A stretch of 64,000 nucleotides of DNA from NCBI GenBank assembly GCA_003209275.1, contig QCRX01000001.1:1-64000 (forward strand). The letters are read 5' to 3'. Each line of letters begins with the position of its first letter. Position 1 is the first letter of the stretch. This document shows, piece by piece, positions 42,247-52,606 of the stretch. The notes below the pieces were generated by a model. That model saw only the letters and a list, made by a program, of their open reading frames with translations. It did not search any database and was not told the origin of the DNA. The position numbers and the translations under genes are program-made. Source of the stretch: Prochlorococcus sp. AG-463-P14. Its GTDB lineage: Bacteria; Cyanobacteriota; Cyanobacteriia; PCC-6307; Cyanobiaceae.

Positions 42247-43697
42247 GAATCTCCGTCTCCAACACGCCAGAGCTTTAATCCAGTTGATCTAACCGCTATT
42301 GGATCTACGACTGCTCTTGCATCAAAGACCCACGCTGGTTGTCGCATCTTAGGTGCGATCATTGCCCAGTTTAAATGTCGGAATTCTTCCCATTCAGTGA
42401 GGATTAAAACCGCATCTGCTCCATTAACAGCTTCTATAACACTACTTTCTGGCCACCATGTTCCTTCACCATTTAGGGCTGCTCGGGTGGGCCCAGCTTC
42501 TGAATCGGGAGGTGAGCTTTCATGGAGTTGTAAGTCCATACTGATTTGTTTGGCATTTACTTTTGGGTCATAAATGGCAAGTTGGGCCCCCTCCTCGAGT
42601 AAATCCTTAGCAATATTGATAGCTGGAGCCTCACGGGTGTCATTTGTATTGGCTTTGAATGCAAAACCAAGTAACGCGAGTCTTTTGCCAGTGACAGTCC
42701 CGAAGAGTTGTTTTACAACTAACCGAGCTATGCGATGTTGTTGCCAAGTGTTTAGTGTCACTACGTTTTGCCAATAGTCAGCCACTTCAGGAAGACTGAA
42801 ATATCTGCAGAGATAAACTAGATTAAGTATGTCTTTTTTAAAACAGCTACCACCAAACCCAGGACCTGAATTCAGAAATCTTTCACCTATTCGACTATCC
42901 GCACCAATCGCCATTGAAACTTCTCTTACGTCAGCACCGGTAACTTCACATAAAGCTGCTACAGAGTTAATGGAACTAATGCGTTGTGCAAGAAATGCAT
43001 TAGCAGTGAGTTTAGAAAGCTCACTGCTCCAAAGGTTTGTCCGGAGAATTTTTTCAGAAGGTACCCATTGGCTATATATTTTTGCAAGTGCCTCTATTGC
43101 GTCGTTGTCTTCTCCACCAATGAGAACTCTGTCTGGTGACTCCAGATCTTGAATGGCTGTTCCTTCCGCCAGAAACTCAGGATTAGATAAAACTACAAAG
43201 CTTCGAGGGGAACTTTCATCTACAAGAGGCTTCTGTGCAGCATGCAGAATTGCTTGGATTGTTTCAGCTGTTCTAACTGGCAGCGTGCTTTTCTCAACAA
43301 CTATCGTGTGACCTTTAGCGCATTTTGCGACTTGTCTTGCACAGGCCTCAACCCATCGTAAATCACTTGCTTGTCCTGAACCAAGGCCTTTAGCTTTGGT
43401 TGGAGTATTCACTGAGATGAATACCATGTCTGCTTTTGATATCGCAATATCCACTTCGGTTGAAAAATGGAGATTTTGACCACGTGCTCTACCTACTACA
43501 GCATCTAACCCTGGCTCATAGACCGGTAATTTGCTCAGATCACTATCGTTCCAAGCCGCAATGCGTGCTGCATCAAGATCAACCACATTTACTTGTATAT
43601 TTGGACACCGATCCGCAATCACAGCCATTGTTGGACCTCCAACGTAGCCCGCACCTATGCAGCAAATATTCCGTATTTCTTTTGGAGGTTTAGTCAC
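42243..43697 (-). CDS. UDP-glucose 6-dehydrogenase
   Basis: ICCIGAGYVGGPTMAVIADRCPNIQVNVVD, EKSTLPVRTAETI, GPGFGGSCFKKDILNLVYLC. Confidence 0.95.
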   Translation of the reverse strand: MTKPPKEIRNICCIGAGYVGGPTMAVIADRCPNIQVNVVDLDAARIAAWNDSDLSKLPVYEPGLDAVVGRARGQNLHFSTEVDIAISKADMVFISVNTPTKAKGLGSGQASDLRWVEACARQVAKCAKGHTIVVEKSTLPVRTAETIQAILHAAQKPLVDESSPRSFVVLSNPEFLAEGTAIQDLESPDRVLIGGEDNDAIEALAKIYSQWVPSEKILRTNLWSSELSKLTANAFLAQRISSINSVAALCEVTGADVREVSMAIGADSRIGERFLNSGPGFGGSCFKKDILNLVYLCRYFSLPEVADYWQNVVTLNTWQQHRIARLVVKQLFGTVTGKRLALLGFAFKANTNDTREAPAINIAKDLLEEGAQLAIYDPKVNAKQISMDLQLHESSPPDSEAGPTRAALNGEGTWWPESSVIEAVNGADAVLILTEWEEFRHLNWAMIAPKMRQPAWVFDARAVVDPIAVRSTGLKLWRVGDGDS

Positions 43698-43731
43698 TCA
43701 GCAAAATCCAGGGATGTTTTTGGCAACTTAC

Positions 43732-45018
43732 TTAAGCGAATCGCATTAACAAAGTCTCTAAGTTGATGCGCTCTTCTTTTGAAACGTCTTGAGCCTTTGA
43801 GCGTAGATCTTTGAGCGTAATTTCATTTTCATGGGCTTCTTGGTCACCTATAACTATTGCCCAGCGAGCGCCACTTCGATCAGCTCTTTTAAGTTGTTTA
43901 CTAAAGGCTGCTCCAGTTAAATCAATTTCAACAGCTTTGTCATTTTGCCGAAGCTTTCGACCAATGATGAGAGCGAAAGCTTCGGCCTGCTCTCCACGGT
44001 TCACGACATATATTTCAGGCCCTTCTCGGGGCTTTAAGGAATCGGTTTTGGAAAGCAATAACACCAAACGTTCCATACCTATAGCCCATCCGATTGCAGG
44101 GGTGGCAGCTCCTCCTAGTTGCTCCACTAATCCGTCATATCTTCCTCCGCCACAAATTGTGCTTTGTGCTCCCAGTTGATCTGACTTTATTTCAAATGCT
44201 GTATGGCTGTAGTAGTCCAATCCACGTACGAGCAGTGGGTTGATATGAAAAGGAATACCCAGATCTGAGAGCCCCATTTGAACCATCTCAAACCTCTTAA
44301 CGCTTTCTGGAGCTAACGATTCCGAAAGTGTTGGTGCATCCTTAAGAAGATTTTGTGTTAATGGATCTTTTGAATCCAAGATTCTTAAGGGATTTGTCGC
44401 AAGTCGATTTTTTGAATCTTTGTCTAGTTGGTCACGATGCTCCTCTAGCCATTTAACAAGGTCTTGGCGATAAATGAGTCTGTCTTCATTGTTCCCGAGG
44501 GTATTAATTTCTACGGTTAAATCATTGATCTGAAGCTTCCTAAGAAGATCCCAAGCAATTGAGATCGCTTCTACATCACTTCTTGGGTCTGTAAAGCCGA
44601 GAAATTCAATTCCAATTTGGTGAAATTGTCTTTGCCGACCAGCTTGAGGCCTTTCATATCGAAACATTGGGCCTGAATACCAGAATCGTTGTGCTCCTTG
44701 ATTGATTAAACCGTGCTGTATTAGGGCTCTGACAACTGATGCTGTCCCTTCAGGCCTAAGAGTGCAATGTCTATTACTTCTATCGGAGAAGGAGTACATT
44801 TCCTTGCCAACAACATCTGTGGATTCACCAATCCCCCGAGAGAAGAGTTCTGTTGCTTCTAGTAGTGGGGTCCTGATTTCAGAAATAGAAGCTCTTTGGA
44901 AGTGATTGCGAGCAGTGGCTTCGATTTCCTGCCATAAGGCAGTTTGATCTGGCAACAGATCAACCATGCCTCGTAAACCTTGCAATTTCTCCAATCGATG
45001 GCCAAGAGCTTTTGCCAT
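43732..45018 (-). CDS. hisS: Histidyl-tRNA synthetase
   Basis: [64 protein letters not shown]; start placed at the internal Met ([11 protein letters not shown]). Confidence 0.95.
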   Translation of the reverse strand: MAKALGHRLEKLQGLRGMVDLLPDQTALWQEIEATARNHFQRASISEIRTPLLEATELFSRGIGESTDVVGKEMYSFSDRSNRHCTLRPEGTASVVRALIQHGLINQGAQRFWYSGPMFRYERPQAGRQRQFHQIGIEFLGFTDPRSDVEAISIAWDLLRKLQINDLTVEINTLGNNEDRLIYRQDLVKWLEEHRDQLDKDSKNRLATNPLRILDSKDPLTQNLLKDAPTLSESLAPESVKRFEMVQMGLSDLGIPFHINPLLVRGLDYYSHTAFEIKSDQLGAQSTICGGGRYDGLVEQLGGAATPAIGWAIGMERLVLLLSKTDSLKPREGPEIYVVNRGEQAEAFALIIGRKLRQNDKAVEIDLTGAAFSKQLKRADRSGARWAIVIGDQEAHENEITLKDLRSKAQDVSKEERINLETLLMRFA

Positions 45019-45280
45019 ATTGCGCGATAACCTCGAAAAAAGCCTTATCCACTCTGCAAATATTTTAGTTTTCATTCTTTTGGTTCCTCTTCCCCTTACA
45101 TATCGGCGCTGAGCTGTTACTTGAATTAAAATTGAGAAAGGGCTTTGCAGATCTTTCTTAAGAAGGTTGATCGATTCCTTAGACAGCTTTTTAAGGATCT
45201 TCAATATTGATTATTTAGGAGTTTTTCAGAATGAATGAAAGATTTCTCTTCCGAAGAACTACTTTTGATGAATCGGTTTT

Positions 45281-46606
45281 ATGAAGGTGTCCTGGCGTAA
45301 CCCTCGCCGAAATTTGTTTTTATGTGCCCTTCTAGACCTGTTGGGCATGCTTGTTGTTTTGTTGGGTTTAGTCAGTATTTGGCCTCAGCCTCTTAGAGGT
45401 CAAGAGCTTTGGATAGTGATCACTGTCGTTGCGTATTTGCTTTTGGGGTGGCTTTTAGGCACTTATACGGTGCTTGGTTGGCCTCGTCTTTCTCGTTGGA
45501 CACTTATGCAGCGATTAGGGCTTTGCTTATTTACCACCTTGATGTTGGTGGCAATTTGTCGTTGGGTTATTAATCCTTCTTTAGATGTTTGGTTGGTATA
45601 TCGGAGTAGACAGGTTTCATGGCTTTTGCCTACGACAATTTGGTCCTTGATGGTGCGAGTTGGATTGCGTCGGGGAGCATTGCAATCTGATGATCCGAAA
45701 CTAGTACTTGTAGCTCCTCAGGATGAGGCGCATAAGGCCCTTATGGCTTGGCAATTAACTCCTACACGGATAATGCCTAGTTGGATGACATCTGAGAACG
45801 CTGTTTTACAGGAAAGCCCTCTTGTGTTAGCTGTTTCGCCCAGAGTGAGACATCAGCCTGAATATCGACAGCTATTGGAAGAATTTGAGCAACGAGATCC
45901 TAGACAGTACAGCTTGACTACTCCATTAGCTTTGGCTGAACGTCAACTTGAGAGAATTCCGCCTGCTCTTCTCCCAGAGCCTTGGCTGAGTTATTTAGAG
46001 ATTCCGTGGAATGCAATGTTTAGTCCTCAAAGGCAGCTCAAGCGGGTTTCTGATGTTCTGTTGGCACTGTTTTTGTTGGCGGTTACATCTCCTTTAGTAA
46101 TTCTTGCCGCGACTTTGATTTGGCTTGAGGATCGTGGGCCTATTTTTTATGTTCAAGAGCGAAGTGGCTGGCTGGGACAGCCATTCAAAGTTTTGAAGCT
46201 GCGAACTATGAAAGTAGCTTCTTCTCAGGCCCCTGTATCTTGGACTTTGCCTGGGGATCAACGAATCACACGAGTGGGAGCTTGGTTAAGGCGTTCAAGA
46301 CTTGATGAGCTACCTCAATTGGTTAATGTTGTCCTAGGTGATATGAGCCTTATTGGTCCTAGACCAGAGAGGCCCGAATTAGAGCTTCAGCTAGAAGCAA
46401 GTATTCCGCACTATCGCAAGCGCCACTGGATGAGGCCAGGACTCAGTGGTTGGGCTCAAGTTTGTGCTCCATATGCCGCTAGCGTTCAGGATTCTGAATT
46501 AAAGCTTTCTTATGATTTGTATTACCTCAAATATTTCAGCACCTGGCTAGATTTGCTAATACTTTTTCGAACAATTAAGACAGTTCTCAAAGTAGCAGGA
46601 CGTTAA
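45281..46606 (+). CDS. Polyprenyl glycosylphosphotransferase (exopolysaccharide sugar transferase)
   Basis: RVSDVLLALFLLAVTSPLVILAATLIWLEDRGPIFYVQERSGWLGQPFKVLKLRTM, GDMSLIGPRPERPE, WMRPGLSGWAQV. Confidence 0.92.
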   Translation: MKVSWRNPRRNLFLCALLDLLGMLVVLLGLVSIWPQPLRGQELWIVITVVAYLLLGWLLGTYTVLGWPRLSRWTLMQRLGLCLFTTLMLVAICRWVINPSLDVWLVYRSRQVSWLLPTTIWSLMVRVGLRRGALQSDDPKLVLVAPQDEAHKALMAWQLTPTRIMPSWMTSENAVLQESPLVLAVSPRVRHQPEYRQLLEEFEQRDPRQYSLTTPLALAERQLERIPPALLPEPWLSYLEIPWNAMFSPQRQLKRVSDVLLALFLLAVTSPLVILAATLIWLEDRGPIFYVQERSGWLGQPFKVLKLRTMKVASSQAPVSWTLPGDQRITRVGAWLRRSRLDELPQLVNVVLGDMSLIGPRPERPELELQLEASIPHYRKRHWMRPGLSGWAQVCAPYAASVQDSELKLSYDLYYLKYFSTWLDLLILFRTIKTVLKVAGR

Positions 46607-46636
46607 AAGTTGAATCTAATTTTATTCACTTATTAA

Positions 46637-48853
46637 ATGCCTGATTCTCGATTTGATCAATATTTAAATCTAAGGCAAGATGATCATCTTCTTCTTGCTG
46701 GTGGTGGCCATAGCCACGCATTGATTTTACTTCGATGGGCCATGAATCCACATTTAAGGCCTAAAGGTTTGATCACACTTGTAAGTAAAAATAGTACTAC
46801 TTTATATTCTGGAATGGTGCCTGGTCTAATTGCAGGCCAATATAAATATGATGAACTTTCAATAGATCTTCACTGCTTGACTAGTCAAGCAGGAGTGTCA
46901 TTCGTCTTGGCTAAAATTGTTGGCTTGGACTTAATTAGAAATTGCTTGTTACTCCAAGACCGTCCCCCGATTTATTTCGGTAAATTGAGTCTTAATGTTG
47001 GAGCAGAAACTTTAAATACTGAGCATCAAAAGCATTCTAAGAAAAATAATTTAGTTATGCCAATTAAGCCTTTAGAACCAGCAATTGAATGGCTTATATC
47101 ACAAGATATAGAAGAATTAAATCCTAATCCTTCCACTTTCACAGTAATTGGAGCTGGACTTGCAGGACTGGAAGTTGCGTTGGCATTGCGCCAACGGTGG
47201 CCCAATAGAACTATTGAATTACATTCTCATCATGGAGAACCTAATCCTCAGCTTAGGTCTGCAATTTCGCAAGCCAGGATCAGATTAGTCTCAGGTGCTT
47301 CTGATGTAATGGGCCCTGCGCTGTTATGTACTGGTAATCGTGCTCCTGTTTGGTTAGAAAAAAGCGGCCTCCCTATTAATGCTTCAGGGAGAATATTGAC
47401 AACTCAAACATTCCAAGCAATTGACCATCCACACATATTTGCTGTTGGTGATTGCGGAGTGATTCAAGATAACTCCCGACCTGCTTCGGGCGTCTGGGCC
47501 GTTAGATCTTCTACGCCTCTTGCAAGGAATTTAGAGGCGTCTAGCCGTAAAGCACGTTTAGCTTTTTGGAGTCCACAACGTAGAGGCTTGCAACTAATGG
47601 GAGGAAGACTTGCTATTGGCAGAAATGTTGCTTGGGCTTTTTGGGGTGGTTTAATGATTGGTCCTCATCCATTGCTATGGAAGTGGAAGCAGCATATAGA
47701 CAAAGGGTTTATGGCTAAGTTTGTTGTTGATAAGAAAATGTTTGCTTCAAACTATGCGAAAGATAAAGTCATTGCTTGTAGGGGTTGTGCTTCAAAGGTT
47801 GCATCAAAACCATTAAAGAATGCTCTTAAGCAAGCAGACCTTTTCTCGTTATCTGACCATCCAGAAGATGCAGCATTTATTGGTTCACACATCACAAATA
47901 TTATTCAAAGTGTTGATGGATTCCCGGCATTAGTAAGCGATCCTTGGCTCAATGGGCGTATAACAGCTTTGCATGCTTGCTCAGATCTTTGGGCAAGCGG
48001 TGCTTTGCCTATTTCAGCGCAAGTAATAGTTACTTTGCCTGTAGCAAAAGCTCAGCTTCAGCAAGAGTTGTTGGCCCATAGCTTGGCAGGCATTCAGTCT
48101 GCATTAGCTCCTCAGAGAGCTGGAATCATAGGTGGCCATACTATTGAAGATAGAAGTATCCCTTCAGAGCCATTAAGCCTGGGTATACAGCTGGCATTAA
48201 GTGTTAATGGTGTGTTAGGAGGGAATGAGATTTTTTGGACTAAAAATGGGTTGCAGTCAGGTGATGTATTACTACTAAGTAGAGGTATTGGTAGTGGAGT
48301 GATTTTTGCGGCTGCAATGAGTGGTCAAGTGGACCCGCACTTTTTAGATGCTGCGCTTGCGCAAATGACTACTAGTCAACATGTTTTATTGGACCCATTA
48401 TTCAAAATGCAGAATGAATTGGTAGGATCTAAACTAATTCATGCCTGCACAGATATCACAGGGTTTGGACTACTTGGTCATATAGGTGAAATGTTAAACG
48501 CAAGTAATCAATCTTTTATTCAAAATGGACTTGACCCTTTAAGAATTAGATTAGAGGCAGAATCGATCCCTTCCTTTCAGGGTTCCTTGAGTCTTTTGGA
48601 GGAAGGATTCTCTAGTAGTTTTGCACCGGCCAACCGAAGTGCTTTGAAATTACTTCAACCCAATGGGTGTTTTCCAGCGAGTGTGGAAATAGAGCTAGGC
48701 AATATCTCTACTGGAAGTAAAAAACATAAGTCAATTTTGGATTTAATAATTGATCCTCAGACTTGTGGCCCTTTACTTTTAGCTTGTTCTCCAGAAGTTG
48801 CTTCAAATATCCTTTCAAAAGACTGTTGGTATAAAATAGGTGATGTTATTTAG
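46637..48853 (+). CDS. NDH-2-like pyridine nucleotide-disulfide oxidoreductase fused to SelD (selenide, water dikinase) domain
   Basis: 738 aa: N-terminal LLLAGGGHSHALILLRW / FTVIGAGLAGLEVALALRQRWP / HIFAVGDCG; C-terminal ACRGCASKV, DAAFIGSHITNIIQSVDGFPALVSDPWLNGRITALHACSDLWASGALP, HACTDITGFGLLGHIGEML. Confidence 0.92.
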   Translation: MPDSRFDQYLNLRQDDHLLLAGGGHSHALILLRWAMNPHLRPKGLITLVSKNSTTLYSGMVPGLIAGQYKYDELSIDLHCLTSQAGVSFVLAKIVGLDLIRNCLLLQDRPPIYFGKLSLNVGAETLNTEHQKHSKKNNLVMPIKPLEPAIEWLISQDIEELNPNPSTFTVIGAGLAGLEVALALRQRWPNRTIELHSHHGEPNPQLRSAISQARIRLVSGASDVMGPALLCTGNRAPVWLEKSGLPINASGRILTTQTFQAIDHPHIFAVGDCGVIQDNSRPASGVWAVRSSTPLARNLEASSRKARLAFWSPQRRGLQLMGGRLAIGRNVAWAFWGGLMIGPHPLLWKWKQHIDKGFMAKFVVDKKMFASNYAKDKVIACRGCASKVASKPLKNALKQADLFSLSDHPEDAAFIGSHITNIIQSVDGFPALVSDPWLNGRITALHACSDLWASGALPISAQVIVTLPVAKAQLQQELLAHSLAGIQSALAPQRAGIIGGHTIEDRSIPSEPLSLGIQLALSVNGVLGGNEIFWTKNGLQSGDVLLLSRGIGSGVIFAAAMSGQVDPHFLDAALAQMTTSQHVLLDPLFKMQNELVGSKLIHACTDITGFGLLGHIGEMLNASNQSFIQNGLDPLRIRLEAESIPSFQGSLSLLEEGFSSSFAPANRSALKLLQPNGCFPASVEIELGNISTGSKKHKSILDLIIDPQTCGPLLLACSPEVASNILSKDCWYKIGDVI

Positions 48854-48885
48854 CAACCTATCGGTAGGAGTTGGAAGTTTTCTAC

Positions 48886-50160
48886 TTAAGTCTTGTTATC
48901 AGATCTTATTTTATCGATTTGTGTTGCCCTAAGCCTGCGCAGCTCGGCCCCTAATTCTGGACCAGGTTGCCACCCTTGATTGATGAGTTCTATTGCCGAA
49001 ATAGGAGAAGTGATTTGTCTCCATCTCCCCCACCACCTTAATAATGGTCGCCACATTGAGACACCTTTGCAAATTGAAATCGCAATTGCATCTGGTTTTA
49101 GGTTGGCATTTTCTATCTCTTGGCTCCAGCGAGATGGCAACCAATGTGAAAGTTCATTGGTGGCAATAGAAGATAGTAAATCTTCTAATTTGAGACTTTC
49201 AGCCAGGAGTTCTATTTGCTTTTTAGGTATATCTAGTCTTGTTGCTAAAGAAATAGGATTGTTTGCTCCTGCAATAAATGCTGTGAGGGGTTCGACTTTG
49301 AGTTTCTTTGCCCATCGGATTCGCCTTCTCCATTGTTGATCATATTGAAGCTTCTGCTCTAGTAAGACAAAGGCCTCCCATTCTTGTAGATTTTTCAGTG
49401 CTTCTTCCCATGGTTCTTGAGTGAGAAGAAGCTCTAGCTCTAGACGAAGCCTTGTAGACATAGCGGGTGGCATGGGACAGGCTTCTTTTGTTACGTGTAA
49501 ATCCCATGGCCAGTTTTGCAACGTTGAGCAAATTTGTTTAAGACTGTTTGGACTCATCTCAAGTCCTAATCTTGCGGCATAACGAGCTCCGCGAATTATT
49601 CGAGTTGGGTCTTCTTCAACACTTCGGTCGTGAAGGAAATTAAGTTCTCCTTTCTCCAGATCTTTGACGCCTCCAAATGGATCGATTAGACGAAGCTCGT
49701 CTGTAGATATATCTAGGGCAATTGAATTAACTGTGAAGTCTCTTCTGGCCAGATCTTGCTCAATGTTGCTAGGTGTTATTTGAGGATTCTGTCCAGGGGC
49801 AGAGTAATTTTCAAGTCTGGCAGTCGTTAGGTCTATTAAGGTTCCATCTACTCTCATTTCGACGGTGTCATAAGCCTGATGGATACGAAGTTCGGACAGC
49901 CTTTCTGTACCAAGCGCATATTGCAATTCCTTGGCTAATTTAGATGCCGAGCCTTCAATAATTAGATCTATATCTTTAGCACCTTGCCAATACTTGATCC
50001 CTAAGTCATGTAGCAGTGCATCTCGAACGACTCCTCCTGTCAAAGCTATGCGATTAATACCTGCATTCTTTGCAACGTCTCTAATTAGCTTAAATAATTC
50101 CAAGGGAATACCTTGAAGATCAAGTCCAAAATCTGGCTTGATCGGCATATTCATGCTCAA
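48886..50160 (-). CDS. CCA-adding enzyme / poly(A) polymerase family nucleotidyltransferase
   Basis: IALTGGVVRDALL, DIDLIIEGSASKLAKELQ, QDLARRDFTVNSIALDI, DPTRIIRGARYAARLGL. Confidence 0.92.
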   Translation of the reverse strand: MSMNMPIKPDFGLDLQGIPLELFKLIRDVAKNAGINRIALTGGVVRDALLHDLGIKYWQGAKDIDLIIEGSASKLAKELQYALGTERLSELRIHQAYDTVEMRVDGTLIDLTTARLENYSAPGQNPQITPSNIEQDLARRDFTVNSIALDISTDELRLIDPFGGVKDLEKGELNFLHDRSVEEDPTRIIRGARYAARLGLEMSPNSLKQICSTLQNWPWDLHVTKEACPMPPAMSTRLRLELELLLTQEPWEEALKNLQEWEAFVLLEQKLQYDQQWRRRIRWAKKLKVEPLTAFIAGANNPISLATRLDIPKKQIELLAESLKLEDLLSSIATNELSHWLPSRWSQEIENANLKPDAIAISICKGVSMWRPLLRWWGRWRQITSPISAIELINQGWQPGPELGAELRRLRATQIDKIRSDNKT

Positions 50161-50188
50161 GGAACAAGTAAGTTGTAGCTCATGATCT

Positions 50189-52606
50189 TTAATTTCCTAA
50201 TTGTTCGATTGGCGCAAGCCTAGGGTCAAGAATCTTGGGACCCATGCCATTGAATTTAACTGCGATAGAAATTTTTTCCCCTTCACCAAAGATATGTGTT
50301 ATCTCACCTTCCCCAAAGTTTAAGTGCCTTACACGATCACCTATTTGCCAGGTCCCTCCGGGGAAAGGACCAGCATGTAGACGTCTAACAGCATTACTTG
50401 GTGCAGCGACCGTATTTCCATTTGGTACGCCTTTCCGGTCGACTCGCGTAAGACGCTCGAGATGATTCTGTCGTCTGAGTGCTGCGCCACCACTTCTGGG
50501 AATATCACCTTGTATTAAATCCGTTGGTATTTCTGAGAGAAATATCGAAGGTATTGCAGGCTCTCTTGCACCTCCCCAAATACGTCTTTCACTTGCATGT
50601 GAAAGAAACAGCCTTTCCTTTGCTCGTGTTAACCCTACATAACATAATCTTCTCTCCTCTTCTAGCGAGGATGGATCATCAAGAGAGCGATAGCTTGGGA
50701 AGAGGCCTTGTTCCATACCTACGAGACAGACGATGGGAAACTCAAGTCCTTTACTACTGTGTAAGGTCATGAGAGTGACTCTATTTACAGCAGTATCTTT
50801 GCTATCTGCATCACTTGCTAAGGCAGCTGAGGCCAGAAAACCTTCAAGGTCTCCTTCATCATTTTCTTCTTGGTATTGGAGAGCAGCATTGACGAGTTCT
50901 TGTAGATTTCGGCGACGTTCTTCTGCTTCATCGGATGCTTCTGCAATCAATTGTCCTACATAACCGCTTTTCTCAATTACTTGCTGAATTAGTTCGGAAG
51001 GCGTTGTTAATTCTAAGTTGCTTTGGAGATCATTGATGAGCTCATAGAATTGCAATAAGCCTTTAGCAGATCTTCCGCCAAGAGTTCGCACTGCTTCCTC
51101 ATCCCTAACTACCTCCCATAGTGGGATCCCTAACTGATTTGCGGCATCTGTTAAGCGTTGAATAGTCGTTTTCCCTATCCCACGTTTTGGAACGTTCATT
51201 ACTCTGAGTAGACTCACGGTGTCAGAAGGATTAACTAACAAACGTAAATAGGCAAGAACATCTTTGATCTCTCTTCGATCGTAGAAGCGTAGCCCTCCTA
51301 CAACTATGTAAGGAATTCTCCAGCGCACCAGAGATTCTTCAATTGCTCTTGATTGTGCATTGGTTCGATAAAGAATTGCCATATCTCCCCAATTCAATTC
51401 TGAATCTCCTGCCTCAAGTAGGCGAAGTCGATGAACGACTGCTTCTGCCTCAGCAATTTCATCATCACAGTGAGTAAGTTTGATTAGTTCCCCTTCACTG
51501 CGAGTAGCCCGTAAGATTTTATCGATTCTTTCAGTGTTGTGAGCAATAAGTGCATTAGCTGCTTTGAGAATTGTGGATGTTGATCGATAGTTGTCCTCTA
51601 GTTTGACCATAGTGTGTGTTAACTCGTCTGAGGCCTTGTCTCCAAAATCTTCTTGGAAACCCATAAGGATTCTAAAATCAGCTGCTCTGAAGCTATAGAT
51701 ACTTTGATCAGCATCTCCGACTACAAAAATTGAACGGTCATCCCAGTCGTCATAAGAAGAAGGATCTCTACCATTAGTAGCTAATAATTTAATTAATTCG
51801 TATTGAGTCCTGTTGGTATCTTGATACTCATCAACCAGCACATGTCGGAATCTACGGTGCCAATACAATCTGATGTCTGTGCTTTGCTTTAAAAGTTGTA
51901 CAGGAACTAGTAATAGATCGTCAAAATCCAAGGCATTATTTGCTGCCAAAGCTTTGCGATAGTGCCTATAAGTTTGTGCAATTAATTTGCCTCGTTGCCC
52001 ATCCGCCTGTTGTTCTAATTGATCGGGTAACAGACCCTGGTTTTTTGCATTGCTTATAGCCCATCTTATTTTTTTAGGCTCAAATCTCTTGGGGTCTAAT
52101 TGCATATCCTGTGTGATTATTTCCTTGATCAAGTTCTGAGCATCAGATTCGTCGTAGATAGAGAATTGACGAGTCCATTTGAGTCCTTCGGAATCATGGA
52201 ATTTGTCAATATCAAAACGAAGTAAGCGTGCAAAAATTGAATGAAAAGTTCCAATCCAAAGCTCTTTTACTATCCCTTGATGAATTTGAGTCTTTAACTG
52301 TCGTTGCTCTACTTGTGGCAAAGTCCGAAATGGTTGGCCGAATTGGCTTTGTGCCAGTTTCATTGATAAGAGGAGCTCAAGTCTCTCTTGCATTTCTTTG
52401 GCAGCTTTATTTGTAAAAGTGACAGCAAGTATTGATGCAGGGTCTACATTATGTTGACTAATTAAATGAGCAATTCGATGAGTTAACGCTCTAGTCTTGC
52501 CGCTTCCTGCTCCAGCAACTACCAAGAGCGGTCCGCTGTAATGATCTACTGCTGTGCATTGAGCATCATTTAAACCTTCAAGAAAGGCAGAGTTTGCGCC
52601 AGTCAT
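50189..52606 (-). CDS. pcrA: ATP-dependent DNA helicase UvrD/PcrA
   Basis: LNDAQCTAVDHYSGPLLVVAGAGSGKTRALTHRIAHLI, VDEYQDTNRTQYELIK, VGDADQSIYSFRAAD, TLMTLHSSKGLEFP. Confidence 0.96.
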   Translation of the reverse strand: MTGANSAFLEGLNDAQCTAVDHYSGPLLVVAGAGSGKTRALTHRIAHLISQHNVDPASILAVTFTNKAAKEMQERLELLLSMKLAQSQFGQPFRTLPQVEQRQLKTQIHQGIVKELWIGTFHSIFARLLRFDIDKFHDSEGLKWTRQFSIYDESDAQNLIKEIITQDMQLDPKRFEPKKIRWAISNAKNQGLLPDQLEQQADGQRGKLIAQTYRHYRKALAANNALDFDDLLLVPVQLLKQSTDIRLYWHRRFRHVLVDEYQDTNRTQYELIKLLATNGRDPSSYDDWDDRSIFVVGDADQSIYSFRAADFRILMGFQEDFGDKASDELTHTMVKLEDNYRSTSTILKAANALIAHNTERIDKILRATRSEGELIKLTHCDDEIAEAEAVVHRLRLLEAGDSELNWGDMAILYRTNAQSRAIEESLVRWRIPYIVVGGLRFYDRREIKDVLAYLRLLVNPSDTVSLLRVMNVPKRGIGKTTIQRLTDAANQLGIPLWEVVRDEEAVRTLGGRSAKGLLQFYELINDLQSNLELTTPSELIQQVIEKSGYVGQLIAEASDEAEERRRNLQELVNAALQYQEENDEGDLEGFLASAALASDADSKDTAVNRVTLMTLHSSKGLEFPIVCLVGMEQGLFPSYRSLDDPSSLEEERRLCYVGLTRAKERLFLSHASERRIWGGAREPAIPSIFLSEIPTDLIQGDIPRSGGAALRRQNHLERLTRVDRKGVPNGNTVAAPSNAVRRLHAGPFPGGTWQIGDRVRHLNFGEGEITHIFGEGEKISIAVKFNGMGPKILDPRLAPIEQLGN

